In this document: piece after piece, positions 20,590-33,130 of the stretch
Layout of the letters: each line of letters starts with the position of its first letter
How positions within the stretch are numbered: the first letter of the stretch is position 1
From: Rhodocollybia butyracea
Lineage: Eukaryota; Basidiomycota; Agaricomycetes; Agaricales; Omphalotaceae
Direction of reading: 5' to 3'
Length of the DNA: 64,000 nt
Assembly: GCA_015501585.1 (NCBI GenBank)
Contig: JADNRY010000119.1
Span: forward strand, 1-64,000
The notes under the pieces: model-generated
The model's input: only the letters and a program-made list of their open reading frames with translations
Told to the model about the DNA's origin: nothing
Databases searched by the model: none
Position numbers and translations under genes: made by a program

Positions 20590-22223
20590 TTAAATCAGGA
20601 AAGAAATAGAAAATAATACGTACGGGCGTCGATGAGGGTCACTAAACTGCTGTTCCTGCATTTCCATGATCCCTTTTCTAAAATCATCCAGTTCCCATTC
20701 TTTTTCCATCCGGTCGATTATTACCCGGTAATTGAGCTTCGACTTCGATACCATCAAGAACCACAGCGTATAATGACACACAGCCAGGATACTTCCTCGG
20801 TCTCCTGTAGACATCGCTTTGTCTCGAACATCTTTAAAGATAAGTTGCATTTGAACGAAAGGGAGGTCAATAAGGCAAAGCCTTCCTTTGGAAGGATCGT
20901 TGGCATCTTGAACATAGATAGCGATTTCCCTTGCACGTTGATTTAGAAGCTGTATATGATCAAGTAGAGCAGCAGAGGGTTTGAAGCCCCCCACTGGAGG
21001 CGGAATCTGCGACGTGATGTTGTTGGCCAACTGCGAAGACACCGAAGAAACGGCTGTTTCCGTGGCAGTCTCCATGTCGAGTATTTGCCCACATATGGAC
21101 TTGTGAATGGCTTTGTAGTCATTAACCTGACATTCCCTGCAATGTGATAGATTAGCCCATATGAGATATGTAGAAATAAGGAATGGACAGACTTCGAGCA
21201 ATATGTCACACTTCGCTTTTGAGCGTTCCAGCATCGCGAACAACGTTGAAATTTTTCCCCAGAAGATTGCGACCTGCCGCAGTTGAAACACATGACAACC
21301 TGCTTGCTCAGGCGCTCCATATCAGCGGCTTTGCTTTCTTTGGCACGCTGTTTCCCCATCGCCATTTTCATCATCTTCAACACCGTTTTTTCGCATTCCG
21401 AACGACCAGAGTCAGGTCTCCTGTGAACCCGAATTGGGGGCCTTGGAAGTCCCAGGAATGACAGCATGGTGTACTCCAGCACGTAGTCTAAGATAAGTAA
21501 AGATATCTTTAGTTGAAACTCGCTTTCTCGAGTAAAATACATACAAATGAGTTTTGTTCGCAAAACCTTCCATTCACTGAGTGCAATCTGTCCCGCCTTA
21601 TCCGTAGCGCAATTTTTTTCAAGAAAATCTGACCATGATTTTCCCGCAAACTCCTGCAGCGTAGTAGGTACTTCATTGTGCGGGGGAATGAGGCTTTTTA
21701 GCATATCGAGAAAAACATGTCCATCTGTACTGAGATGTTCGACTGTAAGAATATCCCCGACGAAAATTCTGCAGATATTGAGGTTAATCGCTACTGAACA
21801 GCTTTCAGAGAGCCCAATAAGCACGTGTTTCCTCCTCGTAGCGACTGTGGCAGCCATCCATTTGCCTGCGATATTGGTGTAGATGAAATGACCCAACGCT
21901 TCCTTTGCAATCATGAGGCGTAGATAAAGAGCACTAGTCAAATGTCCAGAATACATGTCCGCTTGGCTCGAGAGTCCATGGTTTTCTATTTTCCACGCCT
22001 CTAGGTGCTGTTTGAAAACATGTGCAGGTGTCACCTTTCTCGAAGCGATAAGTTTCTCCCACTGTTTATTCCACTCTTGTGGATTTTCCGAAGCCTCCTG
22101 CATCGTTGGAATCCTTGCAGAAGTGGTTTGCTCGCCTATGGTGAAAATAGCGTACTTGTTCATGTGAAGAAAGAGAGGACGATTGTCGTGGGAAAGCAAC
22201 GTAAGCGTAAACAACCTATCCAA
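20590..22223 (-). CDS. MYND-type zinc finger protein
   Basis: MYND fingers bind zinc and recruit partner proteins. Exons are inferred from 22,223 to 21,193 and 21,136 to 20,590, with a 56-nt intron (21,137-21,192) that splits the finger; joining it gives the full pattern C-x2-C, C-x2-C, YCSKEC, H and C. A second 57-nt intron (21,488-21,544) with good borders is possible; its length is a multiple of three, so the frame stays open either way. The N-terminal 300 residues are helical with no known motif. The finger lies in the middle, followed by a 200-residue helical tail. Start 22,223 is the first ATG; a shorter form from about 22,163 is also possible. The last about ten codons may be intronic. 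Confidence 0.72.
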
Positions 22224-22742
22224 GGCAAACCATCGATATATAGTGGCAATCGCAAATATGTTTCCATGTTTCTACTAGATCGGATGAGAGGTAGTGGAAG
22301 CGCTCAATATTCTCTTAGAAAATTCAAAACCTTCCCATGACTGAGGAGAAAAAGCCTTCAGTGTTCAAACGTTCAACTCCTGTAATATCGTGACGTCGGC
22401 TTGTAATAAATCAGTGAAGGGAAAGGTCCTCAAAAGTAACGTTGATGCAATCGTTGTTTCAACCTTATTCATAATACTCTATCAATTATGGCTGCTTTCC
22501 TGGTGTGTATCCTTGTCAAAAACGTGGTTTCTCATTGTCCACCATAATCTGGGCCGTCTAAACCTAGGTCAAGGCAAGTTCGAGTCTGCGGCGACAACAT
22601 TGTAAAGCTTCACTTTGGAGGATTCTGGACGCTTCGAACTGCCTAATTCTTTCCTATGAAACTTATTCAATTCTGCCCCATTCCAGGTTTCCAACATTAC
22701 ATTCTTGACCACCTTGTCTGTTTTGCTGCTATGCCTCAGATC
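22224..22742. other. spacer; left part of an inverted duplicate
   Basis: From about 22,540 to 22,742 the minus strand matches the stretch downstream of the second membrane-protein copy (40,008-40,220), so the duplicated segment includes about 200 bp of 3' flank. Nothing else seen. Confidence 0.55.
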
Positions 22743-24125
22743 TCAGATCCAGATCCAGAAACACTTGTCGCGAAATCTCATACCACCAGAATTCCTAACA
22801 GAGAACGCACGGCCTGGGATCTCTGATCTCTGCACGTCGTCGTTCCATGTTTTCTTTGCCGCCAGTATGAAATTCCTAGAAAACAAGATTGTATACAAAG
22901 GAAAACTTTTTTTTTTGGTCTCTAGCGGTATATCAAGTACCAGGATACGTTCGTCCCAGGCAGACACCAGAAAAGACTCGATCTTCCAATCAAGTTACCT
23001 TCCATATGGTGGAGGCACAGACACTGGCAAGTTACGTTCTTCTGGCCGCCTCATTCGCTCGACTACGTTCGTGGTTGGATGCCGCTGATCCTGCGCTGGC
23101 AGGGACGCCATGGCCAGTGTACGTTTCGATTTAGGTTGCGCAGAGCTGTGATTTAGTATCCCGTTCTACCGTACATAAATTTTAGAGCTTGTAAACTAAC
23201 GAGAAAACTCACCTGTGTCTGTGATGGTATTCTTGCAGGAACACTTTGGGTAGACCACAAAGGAACTAAATAGGGATCGATGGCTCCTGCAGCCTACGTA
23301 TAGTACAATAGTCAATGAGTTTCATTAGCGGCATAGGTTGCTTTAGTTCACAATGTTACCTGATGAGGCATAACATGTAATGCTTGACGGCGTAATCGCC
23401 TTTTCCTTCGCCACAGAACAACAAATACGACTGCAGATATAACTACAACACCCGCAATCGTGCTACCAGCAATTGCTCCCACTGGAGGTGACGGTGAGTT
23501 CTGAGAACCATTTGGTCCATTAGCTGTCGTTGAGGCGGTGATTGTGGCAAAAATAGTTGCAGTTCTCATGGAGCTTGTAGCTGGGGTGGTTGTGGGGGTT
23601 GTAGGATTTGCTCCTGGGATAGCTGTGGGGTTTGCCACTTGGAAGATCCTTGGAGTGGGAGTGCCAGTGGCCGTACCAGTAGTAGCGCCAAAACATTCCC
23701 CTTCTGCAGAATTGATAAACTCGCATATGATGGAAGCAGTTGGTTGAATCTCCATCCATCCAGAGGCAGAAACAACAAGTGTTCGCGAAGCTGTTATACC
23801 AAATGAGATGGAACAGAGCATTAGCATTAGCAACAAACACCCCTACCCATCTCGACAAAGTTCTGGCCCTCGACAGAATTGATGATCTCATAAAGATACG
23901 TCGTTTCAGAATTACCATTTGCTGTGCCGAGAGGGTATAATGGCAGAGTAGTAGAGCCAGATACAAGGCGATTTTTTCCAAATTCAAAGAGTGTAAGTGC
24001 AGTTATACTACTAGAAACAGCGGCGCCTACAGATTTTCCTGCTGATCAGTCCTAGAGATAACCTTTGAGGCGAAATAGACTAACTTACCAATGTTAAAGG
24101 CTAAGATAAATAAGAGCGTAATCAT
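22743..24125 (-). CDS. single-span membrane protein with Ser/Thr-rich stalk and PPPY tail (321 aa, six exons)
   Basis: Exons 24125-24089, 24038-23847, 23790-23360, 23293-23213, 23090-22999 and 22875-22743 join in phase (966 nt) across five GT-AG introns. The product has a 12-residue hydrophobic start (likely signal peptide), a short ectodomain, a Thr/Pro/Ser-rich stalk (about residues 115-175), one membrane span (about 180-203, AIAGSTIAGVVVISAVVFVV), an Arg/Lys cluster (204-211) and a cytosolic tail with PPPY at 273-276. PPPY motifs bind WW domains such as those of Rsp5/NEDD4 ubiquitin ligases. The layout resembles fungal wall-stress sensors of the Wsc/Mid2 type, but no sequence match is claimed. 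A second, damaged copy lies inverted at 38,556. The function is inferred only from architecture. Confidence 0.8.
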
Positions 24126-24640
24126 GCTGGGTCCACAAAACCAGGAGAGCTAATGAAAAGATTGAATTGGTATGTTTTTCCCTTCTGCTCGGTGGCGCAT
24201 TATAAGTGGGTCGGAAGCGGCAGTCTCTCTCGCAAGTATGCTTGTACCGGAGATTTATAGAGATGAATGTAAATGAATCAGTGAAGGGCTCGAGTATAAA
24301 GCTCACCTCAGTTGAAGGCGTGAAAAACCTATAGACTGTATCATAGTTTTGTCATAATTTATAGTTGCTGTGCAATCACCACAGCAATAGCCCAGCCTAT
24401 TTATCTCCTACTACACTTTTCTTGGCATGCTCTTATTCCTGTTAGCTTGGATTCAAGGCATTGTATCTGTCATCTTCATTATATATTCTGGAAAGGCTGA
24501 GCATGGACTGGCTTTTTCATCTGCAAACAGCTCACACTGATGGATTTGCAGTGGTAGAAGATGTTCTTGGGCGTTGTGTGGATGCATGGCAGTGACCGCT
24601 GCAGAGGTTGCAGATTCACAATGCATATAGTAAAAGTTAA
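24126..24640. other. promoter side of the membrane-protein gene; start of repeat module B
   Basis: No gene seen. From about 24,480 a segment resembles 31,660-31,790 (ATCTGCAAACAGCTCACA start), the beginning of the F-box-associated module. Confidence 0.5.
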
Positions 24641-24840
24641 AACAGAAATTGGGGTTGTGATTGAGGCTGTCAGTCGGGTTACCTAGGTGTGTGCTTATAA
24701 GCTAACGCGAACTTAAATAGTCCTTAACTATGGCCATATTGTAGGAATCTTATCGTGCAAGCAGGCCAGAACGTTATCAGCGGGAAAAAGCATATCATGA
24801 TCCCGAACCGAGTTGAGCTAGGTACACATGTATCTATCCT
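24641..24840 (+). repeat. module head segment, copy B
   Basis: Shares GTGTGTGCTTATAAGCTAA and TTGTAGGAATC-type landmarks with copies at 31,790, 41,270 and 43,190, and, inverted, at 37,665-37,830. It precedes array B. Confidence 0.7.
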
Positions 24841-25850
24841 AGTAATAAGCACTCAGTTTTTGGATACTTTCCCCCCACCACAAATCTTGAAAGCCTTCTG
24901 GGTGCGCGCAGCTCTTCTCGCTCAACAGGAATGGTGCAGGAAAGTTGATGCCAAAATTTCCGAGCTGGGCGATTGTGGGGCAAACATCCTCTCCGGATGC
25001 AGGTTCGCAGCATGGGCAGATCTCACTCAACTGACAGCTACCGGAGTCGTTGGAGGGTGGTATAGTTGGTACTAACCGTCGTTAGCAATTCTATGTGACA
25101 AAGATATTGAGGAGTCGGATGACGACGAGCTGAGAGATTGTGCCATTGCTGCAATCTTCGTCAGTCATTGGTGGTGGTGAAGGCAATCTACGCGGAACCG
25201 AACTTTTTAACAAAAAAGATGCCACATTGAGTAAGGATTTTGTGGCTTGGAGAATGCAACGGAAGCAACGGGCTAAGCTATCTTGCTTTCCGCTGCAAAA
25301 GTCTGCGAAACGAGTACTGTACCAGGTTGTTCAATGATGGGATTCCGGTTATTGCTTACCACACGCGATACGAACTCGAAAGCCCCCTGCGCGCGTGCCG
25401 CATATTCTGTTCATGATGGGATTTATTGATTATGGATCGATTCGTTTACTGTAAGGCCATACAGTATGTAGGTAAGTAAAAGTATAGGGCGGCTGTTGAA
25501 CAAATGGAGGAATGATCACGTTCAGAATCGGTACAGCAGCGTTTATGGAGCAAACGTGCCATTGCTGTGGCAGGAACTTGGCTGTAGCATGGCAGAGATT
25601 ACTACACTGATAGCAATCGGAGTAATTGGTGGTGAAGGCAGTCTGCGCGCGCCGAATGTCATTTTCCAGAGTTCCAAGACGCTGAGAATTTCGCCGGTTC
25701 GGAGAAAATGACAGGCGATGAGCTGAGATGTTTTGCTTTCGTTGCAGAAATCCATAAAACGAGTGCTGTACCAGATTATTAGCCACAGTTCAACGATGGC
25801 ACTCCAATGATTACTTACCACACGCGATATGAACGTCACAAAAAATGAAC
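24841..25850. repeat. tandem array B (about three units)
   Basis: Same unit as array A. TTACTTACC-type ends are at about 25,343 and 25,805; the first unit is shorter and diverged. Confidence 0.75.
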
Positions 25851-27030
25851 TTGTCCGTCAGAATAAACTTCCCAAACTCGACTGGTCCATGTCACGGTAC
25901 CAACCCACTAATCCCGACGTTACCTCTCGGTCTCCAGCTTCCCACAGGCCGTCTCTACTGGTCCACGTCAAAGGACCGGTTCGCTAAACTCGACATTACA
26001 CCACCCCTCGAAATTCAGCTTCTCGTTCACCTGTGACTCATTGTTTGCTGGAAAAAAACCGCAGAATCGGACTGGGAGAGCGGGAATAAACAAGATTCCA
26101 GCTCTGGGACGAACAGCGGCCACGCAATACAAAGGAGCTAACCGGTTTATTGCGCAGTATCATCAACGAAAAGCCCATTGACCCAATGTATGAGGAGAAG
26201 AGGTTGGGAATTCAGAGTGAGGGTGAGATCGAAGTGACAGGCGGGAAGAGATGGTGCAAGCTACGGTTTAGCCTCGCACGCTTGAATTCCGAATTCACGA
26301 GAGCAAAAGAAAAAGCATTAGCTGGTTGCTGCGACGGGATTGCAATGACTTGTAATCAGAACTACAAAAGCTGAGAAAATCGCGCACGGCCGGACAACCG
26401 AATACGGGACCCCAATGAGAGTGAAGGCAAGTAGACGACGTAAAAACATGCGGAGTGGCCAGTGTGGAACAATCTCTTGCAGGGGTTGATAGAGCTTCAA
26501 GAGAGGTTCACCAGTACGGGCTGCAAATGATTTTCGATTATGGGGAGCTCGAGGGTGTTGACTCTGGGAGTGATGCGATAGCTTGTATCCAGCGCGGAGA
26601 AGATGCACTGGCCATGGGCAGTATACAGCGTCATCCATACACGCTGTTAGTTGAGGTAGCCATTACTGAAAAACGCCACGGAAAGTGTCGACTAGCACTG
26701 GTAAAGGATGGATCATGACAAATGAGGAGAGATCTTGCTGATCTAGAATGAGCGCTAGCGCTGGAACAGTGTCTCCTATGTGACAAAGTTGATACGAGTT
26801 CTGTGGTGACTACGAAAACTCTGGCGAGGACAAAACAATCAACTCAAATCTAACAAAACACTGATGAGGAGGAAAAACTTGCGAGACATAAAATGAACAT
26901 ACAGTTATTCACCGTCAGATAAAGCGACCGAGTCCGTGCACAGTGTGTAGATGGGAGTGAAAGGGAAAATCGACGCGTGGAAAACTGGACCCGGGGCTGA
27001 TCGGACCGACCCTACCTTCTTCTCCTCGGA
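25851..27030. repeat. F-box-associated block B
   Basis: Second copy of the 1.1-kb block, ending CTTCTTCTCCTCGGACCT at about 27,016. No reading frame is conserved with block A. Confidence 0.7.
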
Positions 27031-28002
27031 CCTCGAACCTCAATAAGCTCAATAAGCTCAATGGTCACTATTAGAAAACAATTGCAAGCTTTTCGCGCTC
27101 GGTACTCAGTCAACCATTGGATAAACCTCTAGCGCTCAATGTTCAACTGGTGAAGCCGATTTGAATACACAGTTGGGCATAATATCGTCAAAAAAAGGCA
27201 CTATAAGTCTGTAAACTTAAAGGGTGTACGGTAAAGGGTGTATATCCTCAAGCTTCAAGGGTGCGTTGATCCAAAGCGGCCGTATGATGGGATATGGTCC
27301 TTTTTTTCCACTCGTACCGAACGCTTTTACTAAGTAATGTTCACAGTCATAGGTAAAGCTAAAGGCCGGTGTGCAGAATGGCATGGGTACAGCTATGACT
27401 TTCGCACTGGAATACTGACGCCTTTCTGTTGCACGAAAAATGATGTCCCTTCTAGAACTAATTTCTGACAAAATTTATTGAGGGTCTTTCGTGGATCTCT
27501 ACGTGCGGTGTAACAACTTGGTTGCACTGGAACTGTAGGAAGGCATGGACTACATCGTATACCGGAGGGTGAGTGAATATTATGGAAATTTGGGGGTAGG
27601 AAAAGGTTAGAGACGATCCCTAGATTGGTGATGGTGTTTATTGTAGACCTGCGGAAACCACTTTCGAGGGACGGCGCTCGACGTTCAGTGCAAACCAATG
27701 GATGAGATATAACTGTTAGTACACACGACATTTCTTAGAGCTTTTGGAAGAATATAGCCTGGTCTGTATCTGTGCGCTTTATGACGAGACCAGGCAGTAC
27801 ACGAGCAAGTGAGTACTAACTGCTCAAAGGATACAAAGCAGTGAACAGGCCTGATTCTATTATGGCTAGCGACTGAGAGAATTCCGATCCTCCAAGAGCA
27901 AACCTTTGTGCGCTGAGCTGGGAAAAATATATACGCAGGCATATGCGGGCAAAGTTCAATCGCTCAAGCTGTAGTAGCATCGGAGATTGGTAACCGCTGG
28001 TT
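27031..28002. other. spacer, no gene recognised
   Basis: Short open frames only. From about 27,940 the sequence resembles 17,990-18,050 near the first F-box gene. Confidence 0.45.
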
Positions 28003-29650
28003 TTACACGTTTACTGTGTGGCGTGATAACTCCAGCTCAAGTAAGAAAGGAAGAAAGGAGGACCGCACGAATGGCCGACAATTGACAGCTGTGCTGCGAT
28101 ATGTTTCATTATTCCGAGTCAGACTTTCGGAGCACAGGAGAAAATACTTGATGTGGTGGTCCATTTTTTCTGGTTCGAATAGTCCCTTGTTATGAGAAAT
28201 CAAACGAAGACTGTGTAGTTTCGGGAGGAATTGAGGCTGGGCTAGTTCTGAGATCAGGTGTGAAGTAATCGGGCTTTGACGCAGATAGTGAATGTCCCAC
28301 TCTACATCGTCAATTTCAAGATGGAGCAGAGATGGCATGAATCGAAGGACCGCAATAATGTCCAAGTCGGAAAGAGACACATCTCGGAGGGTGAATATAG
28401 TGACTATACAGGATGAAGCGGATAGAAATGAGATAAGGGCTTCTCGTGGCCAGGGAGTACGATCTCTCCCAGCACCTTCGATCACGAGTTCTTTCAAGGA
28501 AGGAAAACTCAAAGAAGAGAACACGATTTTGGAGCCTGTATAGTAGTGGTTTTTTCTGACCGTAAGCGATGTGATGTTGGGCCATGTGCCTAGTGTGTCC
28601 TTCGGTGAATTATGGCGTGGATCCACAAGTTCAATTTCGATAGATTTGACAGAAGGGCAGCGGTGCAGAACTTCTGTCAAGTCTGATGTACTCCCTATGC
28701 GAATACTACTGAGATGAGCAAGTTGATGGTATGGGTAGATATAGGCACCCTGTCGGTGGCAAGCGCGCGAAGTTTTGGGGCATGTTCAAAGCAATGTAGT
28801 TCATTCGATGCAACCGAGGCGCAAATGCTGTTGATATACAATTCTTCAAGCACAGGAAAATGTACATGCAGTTGGGAGAATATCGGGCCAGATTGCAATC
28901 CGCAAGATCCCTGATACTTGAAGGCTTTCCAACGGTGAGCATGTTGTGCGAGCTGGAATAGGGAAGACTCCTTTCTGAAAAATGCAGTACCCTGTAAATT
29001 CAAAGCAAGCACCCGATCGCTCCAAGTATCGTGAAACTGTATCGAGGAAACCAACATCTTCCGACATACTAACACACGATTGCTCCAAGCATTGTGGAAT
29101 TCTATCGTGGAAACTAGGATCTTCCAATGTACCACCGTATGTCTCTACCGTCATATTCGCCCACAAGCTGGGTGACGACAGCGCAAGTTCGCGCCAGCGG
29201 GAGCATACGGAGCTAACTGCCATTGCAGGAAGGTAAGTTGATGGCAGGAGAGATGAGTTTCGTTGGAGGACTTCGGTTTACTAGCCATGGGTAGTTTTGG
29301 ATGATATTTTCTTCACATATGTATTGGAGGATGTGTAACAATGTTTCATTCGGCAGCTTCCGCACCGGAGACAGCACAGAGCGTAGCGTGGCTCTTTGAG
29401 CTTCCAAACGTTGTTTTTCTGTTCGAACAACAATGAGTTGCTCGGTGAGGCGAGATTCCTCGGAAGCATGATCTTCGATATCTTGATCGGCCAGGGCCCG
29501 TATCTCCATGAGTTCCTTCGCTTGTTCGAGGGTAACCGCAGATGGTCCAAATTTGGATCGAATGTCACTTTCCAGGCCAGATAATTCCTCATTGCTGAGG
29601 TTTACACGTATTTGCAAGGGCTTTGGACATTTTCCGCAAGATGAAGGCAT
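28003..29650 (-). pseudogene. F-box gene copy 2, frameshifted
   Basis: Starts like its paralogs (MPSSCGKCPKPLQ near 29,650), with coiled coil and F-box (RKLPNETLLHILQY), but the frame changes near 29,220, near 29,100 and again near 28,690. A short segment around the serine-rich VETY/YLERS part is duplicated (29,030-29,150). The end is also different: after LRLISHNK the usual FVSM..SRW..IRSVVLKF module is replaced by a tail ending LLELELSRHTVNV, whose close copy stands as a relic at 18,051-18,251. It cannot make a full protein. It lies 150 bp downstream of the next copy in tandem. Confidence 0.85.
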
Positions 29651-29824
29651 CAGGAGAAGTGCTTGTTTCAACAAGCACCATTACCGGCGGGCTAAGCGCC
29701 TTCGCACGAGGCACCGGCATAGCACATCGTAGGAGAAATCCAGAAGCAAGACTTAGTACGCAATTGAAAAATACAATGGATTCAAAGGCACCGAAACTAG
29801 TACTGGTAAACACCAATTTGAGTA

Positions 29825-31478
29825 TCATACCTGTATTCCATTAGTCCCAGAGATAACTACTCTCAAACCCTGCGAATCTAAAATACGTAGGGGTTTATAA
29901 ATGTCTGCATCAACGTCTCGCCAAGTAAACTTGAGAACAACAGATCGGATACAACCTCTCCCCAATGCTAGCATCTCGGCAGGTAAATCCGAGCCAGGCT
30001 TATACCAGCGTGACTCAACCATGCTAACGAAAGCGCTGTCGTTGAATGACCCCTCGTTATGGGAAATTAGACAAAGACTGTGTAGTCTTGGAACGAATTG
30101 AGGCTGGGCTACGTTCGAGATGAGGAGTGAAGTAATTGGACTTTGTTGATCGTGCAAAGAGGGTGTGTGCCATTCTCCATCATCAATTTCGAGATAAAGT
30201 AGAGATGACATGACCTGAAGAACCGCGATTAGGTCCAAGTCGTAAAGAGACAGACCTCGGAGGGTGAATGTAGTGAGTATGCAGGATGAAGTGCATAGAA
30301 ATGAGATAAGGGTTCTCCCTGGCCATTGGGGTGCATAACTCGTATCTTCATCACCTTCTATCATGAGTTCATTCAAGGAAGGAAAGCTGAAGGAAGAGAA
30401 AACCATTTTGGAGCCTGAGTAGTTAACGTCTTTTCTGACAGTAAGCGATGTGATGCTGTGCGACGTGCCCAGTGTGTCGTTTGGTGAATTATGGTATACA
30501 TCCATAAGTTCGATTTCGATGGATTTGACCGAAGGGCAGCGGTGAAGAGCTTCTGTCAATTCTAACGTATCATGTATACGAATACTGAGATGAGTAAGTT
30601 GACTGTATGAGGCCTTGGATATAGGCACATTGTCGGTGGAAAGCATACAGAGTTTTGGGGCATGTTCAAAGCGATCCAGGTCACGCAATTCAACCCCTTG
30701 AAGAATGCTGCTGATATCCAATTCTTCAAGTAAAGGAAAATGCACATCGGAGAATATTGGATAGAATATCAATGAGTAGTATCCCCGATACTTGAAGGCT
30801 TTCCAACGGTGAGCATGTTGTGTAAAGGAGGACAGGGAAGACAGGGAAGACTCCTGTAGTTCATTATAAGCAAGCCTTAATGGCCAATCACCCGACCTCT
30901 CCAAGTATCGGGAAATTGTATTGAGGGAACCAGCCTGAATATCTTCTCTTTCAGATATACCACCACATGTCTCTACCGTCATGTTTGCCCACAAACTGGG
31001 TGACGATAGCGCAAGTTCACGCCAGCGGGAGCATACGGAGCTGATTGCCATTGTAGGAAGGTAAGTGATGGCAGGAGAGATGAATTTAGTTGGAGGACTG
31101 TCATCTAACAGCCATGGGTAGTTCTGGATAATATTTTTATCACATACGTACTGGAAAATGTGTAACAAAGTTTCATTTGGCAACTTCCGTACTGCAGACA
31201 GCAAAGAGCGTAGCGTGGCTCTTTGAGCTTCCAATCGTTGTTTTTTCCGTTTGAACAATCATAAGTTGCTCGGTGAGGCGGGCTACCTCACAAGCATGAT
31301 CCTCGATGTCTTCATCAGCCAGAGCCAGTATCGCCATGAGCTCCTTTTCCTGTTTCAGGGTAACCGCGGATGGTCCAAATTTAGATCGAAGATCGTTTTC
31401 TAGTCCTGATAGTTCCTCAGTGCTGAGGTTTACACGTATCTGCAAGGGCTTTGGACATCTGGCGCAAGATGAAGGCAT
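29825..31478 (-). pseudogene. F-box gene copy 3, single frameshift
   Basis: Full-length relative of the 18,303 gene: CARC pair, coiled coil, F-box (RKLPNETLLHIFQYVCDKN), LRR-like region, and the C-terminus WRDVDAD..VVISGTNGIQV. The only break is one extra base in an A run (T run on the plus strand) at about 31,243-31,250, just before EKQRLEAQ. A homopolymer error in the assembly would make the gene intact; otherwise a short N-terminal product of about 100 residues results. Downstream re-initiation would keep the F-box. Confidence 0.8.
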
Positions 31479-32215
31479 CAGGAAGAAGTGTTTATTTCAA
31501 CAAGCGCCATAACGAGTGTAGAGGCTAAGCGCCTTCACACGAGTACTGTAAGACTTGATAACATAGTACACTATTGAGTAGCAGTGCGAAGCACCATCCT
31601 AGCGCGTCGTAAGAGATATTCAGAAGCAAAGTTTATGCAAAAATCCAACAGTTCAAAAGCAATCTTCATCTGCAAACAGCTCACATCGATACATTTGCGG
31701 CGCTGTAGAAAATCATGTCACTGGGCGTTGTCACGTAGATTTGGGATGCAGAGATCGCGATGCGTTAAAGTAAAAGTTGAAAATAGAAATTGGGGCTGTG
31801 ATTGAGGCTGTCGGTTGGGTTACCTAAGTGTGTGCTTATAAGCTAATGTCGACTTGGATAGTGCTTAACTAGGATCATATCGTAGGAATCCTGTCGTTCC
31901 AGTAGACCCAGAACGTTATTGACGAGGGTCAGAAACGCGACTTCATTAACGGCTGGCCATTGGGAAATCGATAGGCTTGAGTCGAAGAGTCTCGGACGAC
32001 GCTGTACCAGAGGGATTTCAGCTATCAGCTAAAATAAAAACATCTTGTGCCATTTTCTCTGGGTTACAGAAGAACATTTGTTCGTTCGTTTTCAACAACT
32101 GAGGCCTCGAGGACGAGAGACGGGTTCATATGGGACTGCAGGAAGCTGTCCAGCACAGTTTGGTCAACCGTTATGATGTTGTGTACATGATGGTTCGAGC
32201 TAGGTACACATGTAT
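31479..32215. repeat. upstream of F-box copy 3 and module head copy C
   Basis: 31,480-31,640 repeats the 5' flank of the other F-box genes. 31,660-32,215 is the module head, closely matching 41,270-41,650 (CTATCAGCTAA, TTTTCTCTGGGTTACAGAAG and GTACACATGTATCTATCC-like landmarks). No coding potential is recognised. Confidence 0.65.
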
Positions 32216-33130
32216 CTATCCTAGATATAAGTATTGAATACTTTCCCCCACCACAAATTTCGAAAGCATCCTGCGAGCGCGCAGCTTGGCATCTCGGTCA
32301 ACGGGAATGGTGGAGGAAAGTTGATACCGCGGTTTCCGAGTTGGGTGAGCAGCGATCGTGGGGGCAAACGTCCTCCCCAGATACAGGTTCGCAGCATGAG
32401 CAGACATCGCTAAACCGACGGCTACTGGAGTCGCTGGTGGTGAGGGTGGTATAGTTGGTACTAAACGTCATTAGCAATTCTATGTGACAAGGGTATTGAG
32501 GAGTCGGATAACGACGAGCTGCCATTGCTGCAATCTTCATCGGAGTCGTTGGTGGTGGTGAAGGCAATCTACGCGGAACCGAACGTTTTACCCAAAAGAT
32601 GCCACGTTGAGTAAGGATTTTGTGGCTTGGAGAATGCGACGGAGGCAATGAGCTAAGACATCTTGCTTAGTCTTGCTTTCGCTGTGAAAGTCCGCGAAAC
32701 AAGTACTGTACCACGCGATATAAACTCGAAAGCCTGCGCCGCAAGTTCTGTTAATGATAATACCACTTCCGGGCCATTCATTTGTTATATTGTGAGGCTA
32801 TACAGTATTAGCTAAAGGTCTATACAGGGAGGTCGTCGAACGGATGGAAGAATGACCACGCGCCACGCGCAGATTTTGGAGTCGGTACAGCAGCGTTTAT
32901 GGAGAAAGTGCGCTAGTGTTGCATTGCCGCCACAGGTCCTAGTTTCGCGGCATAGGCAGACATTACTACACCGATAGCAATCGGAGTCATCGGTGAAGAA
33001 GGTGGTCAACGTGTATGGAATGTCATTTTTCGCTTTCGCTGCAAAAGTCCATAAAACGGATGCTGTACCAGATTATAAGCCACAGTTCAACGATGACATT
33101 CCAGCGATTACTTACCACACGCGATATGAA
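32216..33130. repeat. tandem array C (about three units)
   Basis: Units of the same family as arrays A and B. The best-kept TTACTTACCACACGCGATATG end is at about 33,105; the middle unit has lost it (about 32,705). Confidence 0.72.
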
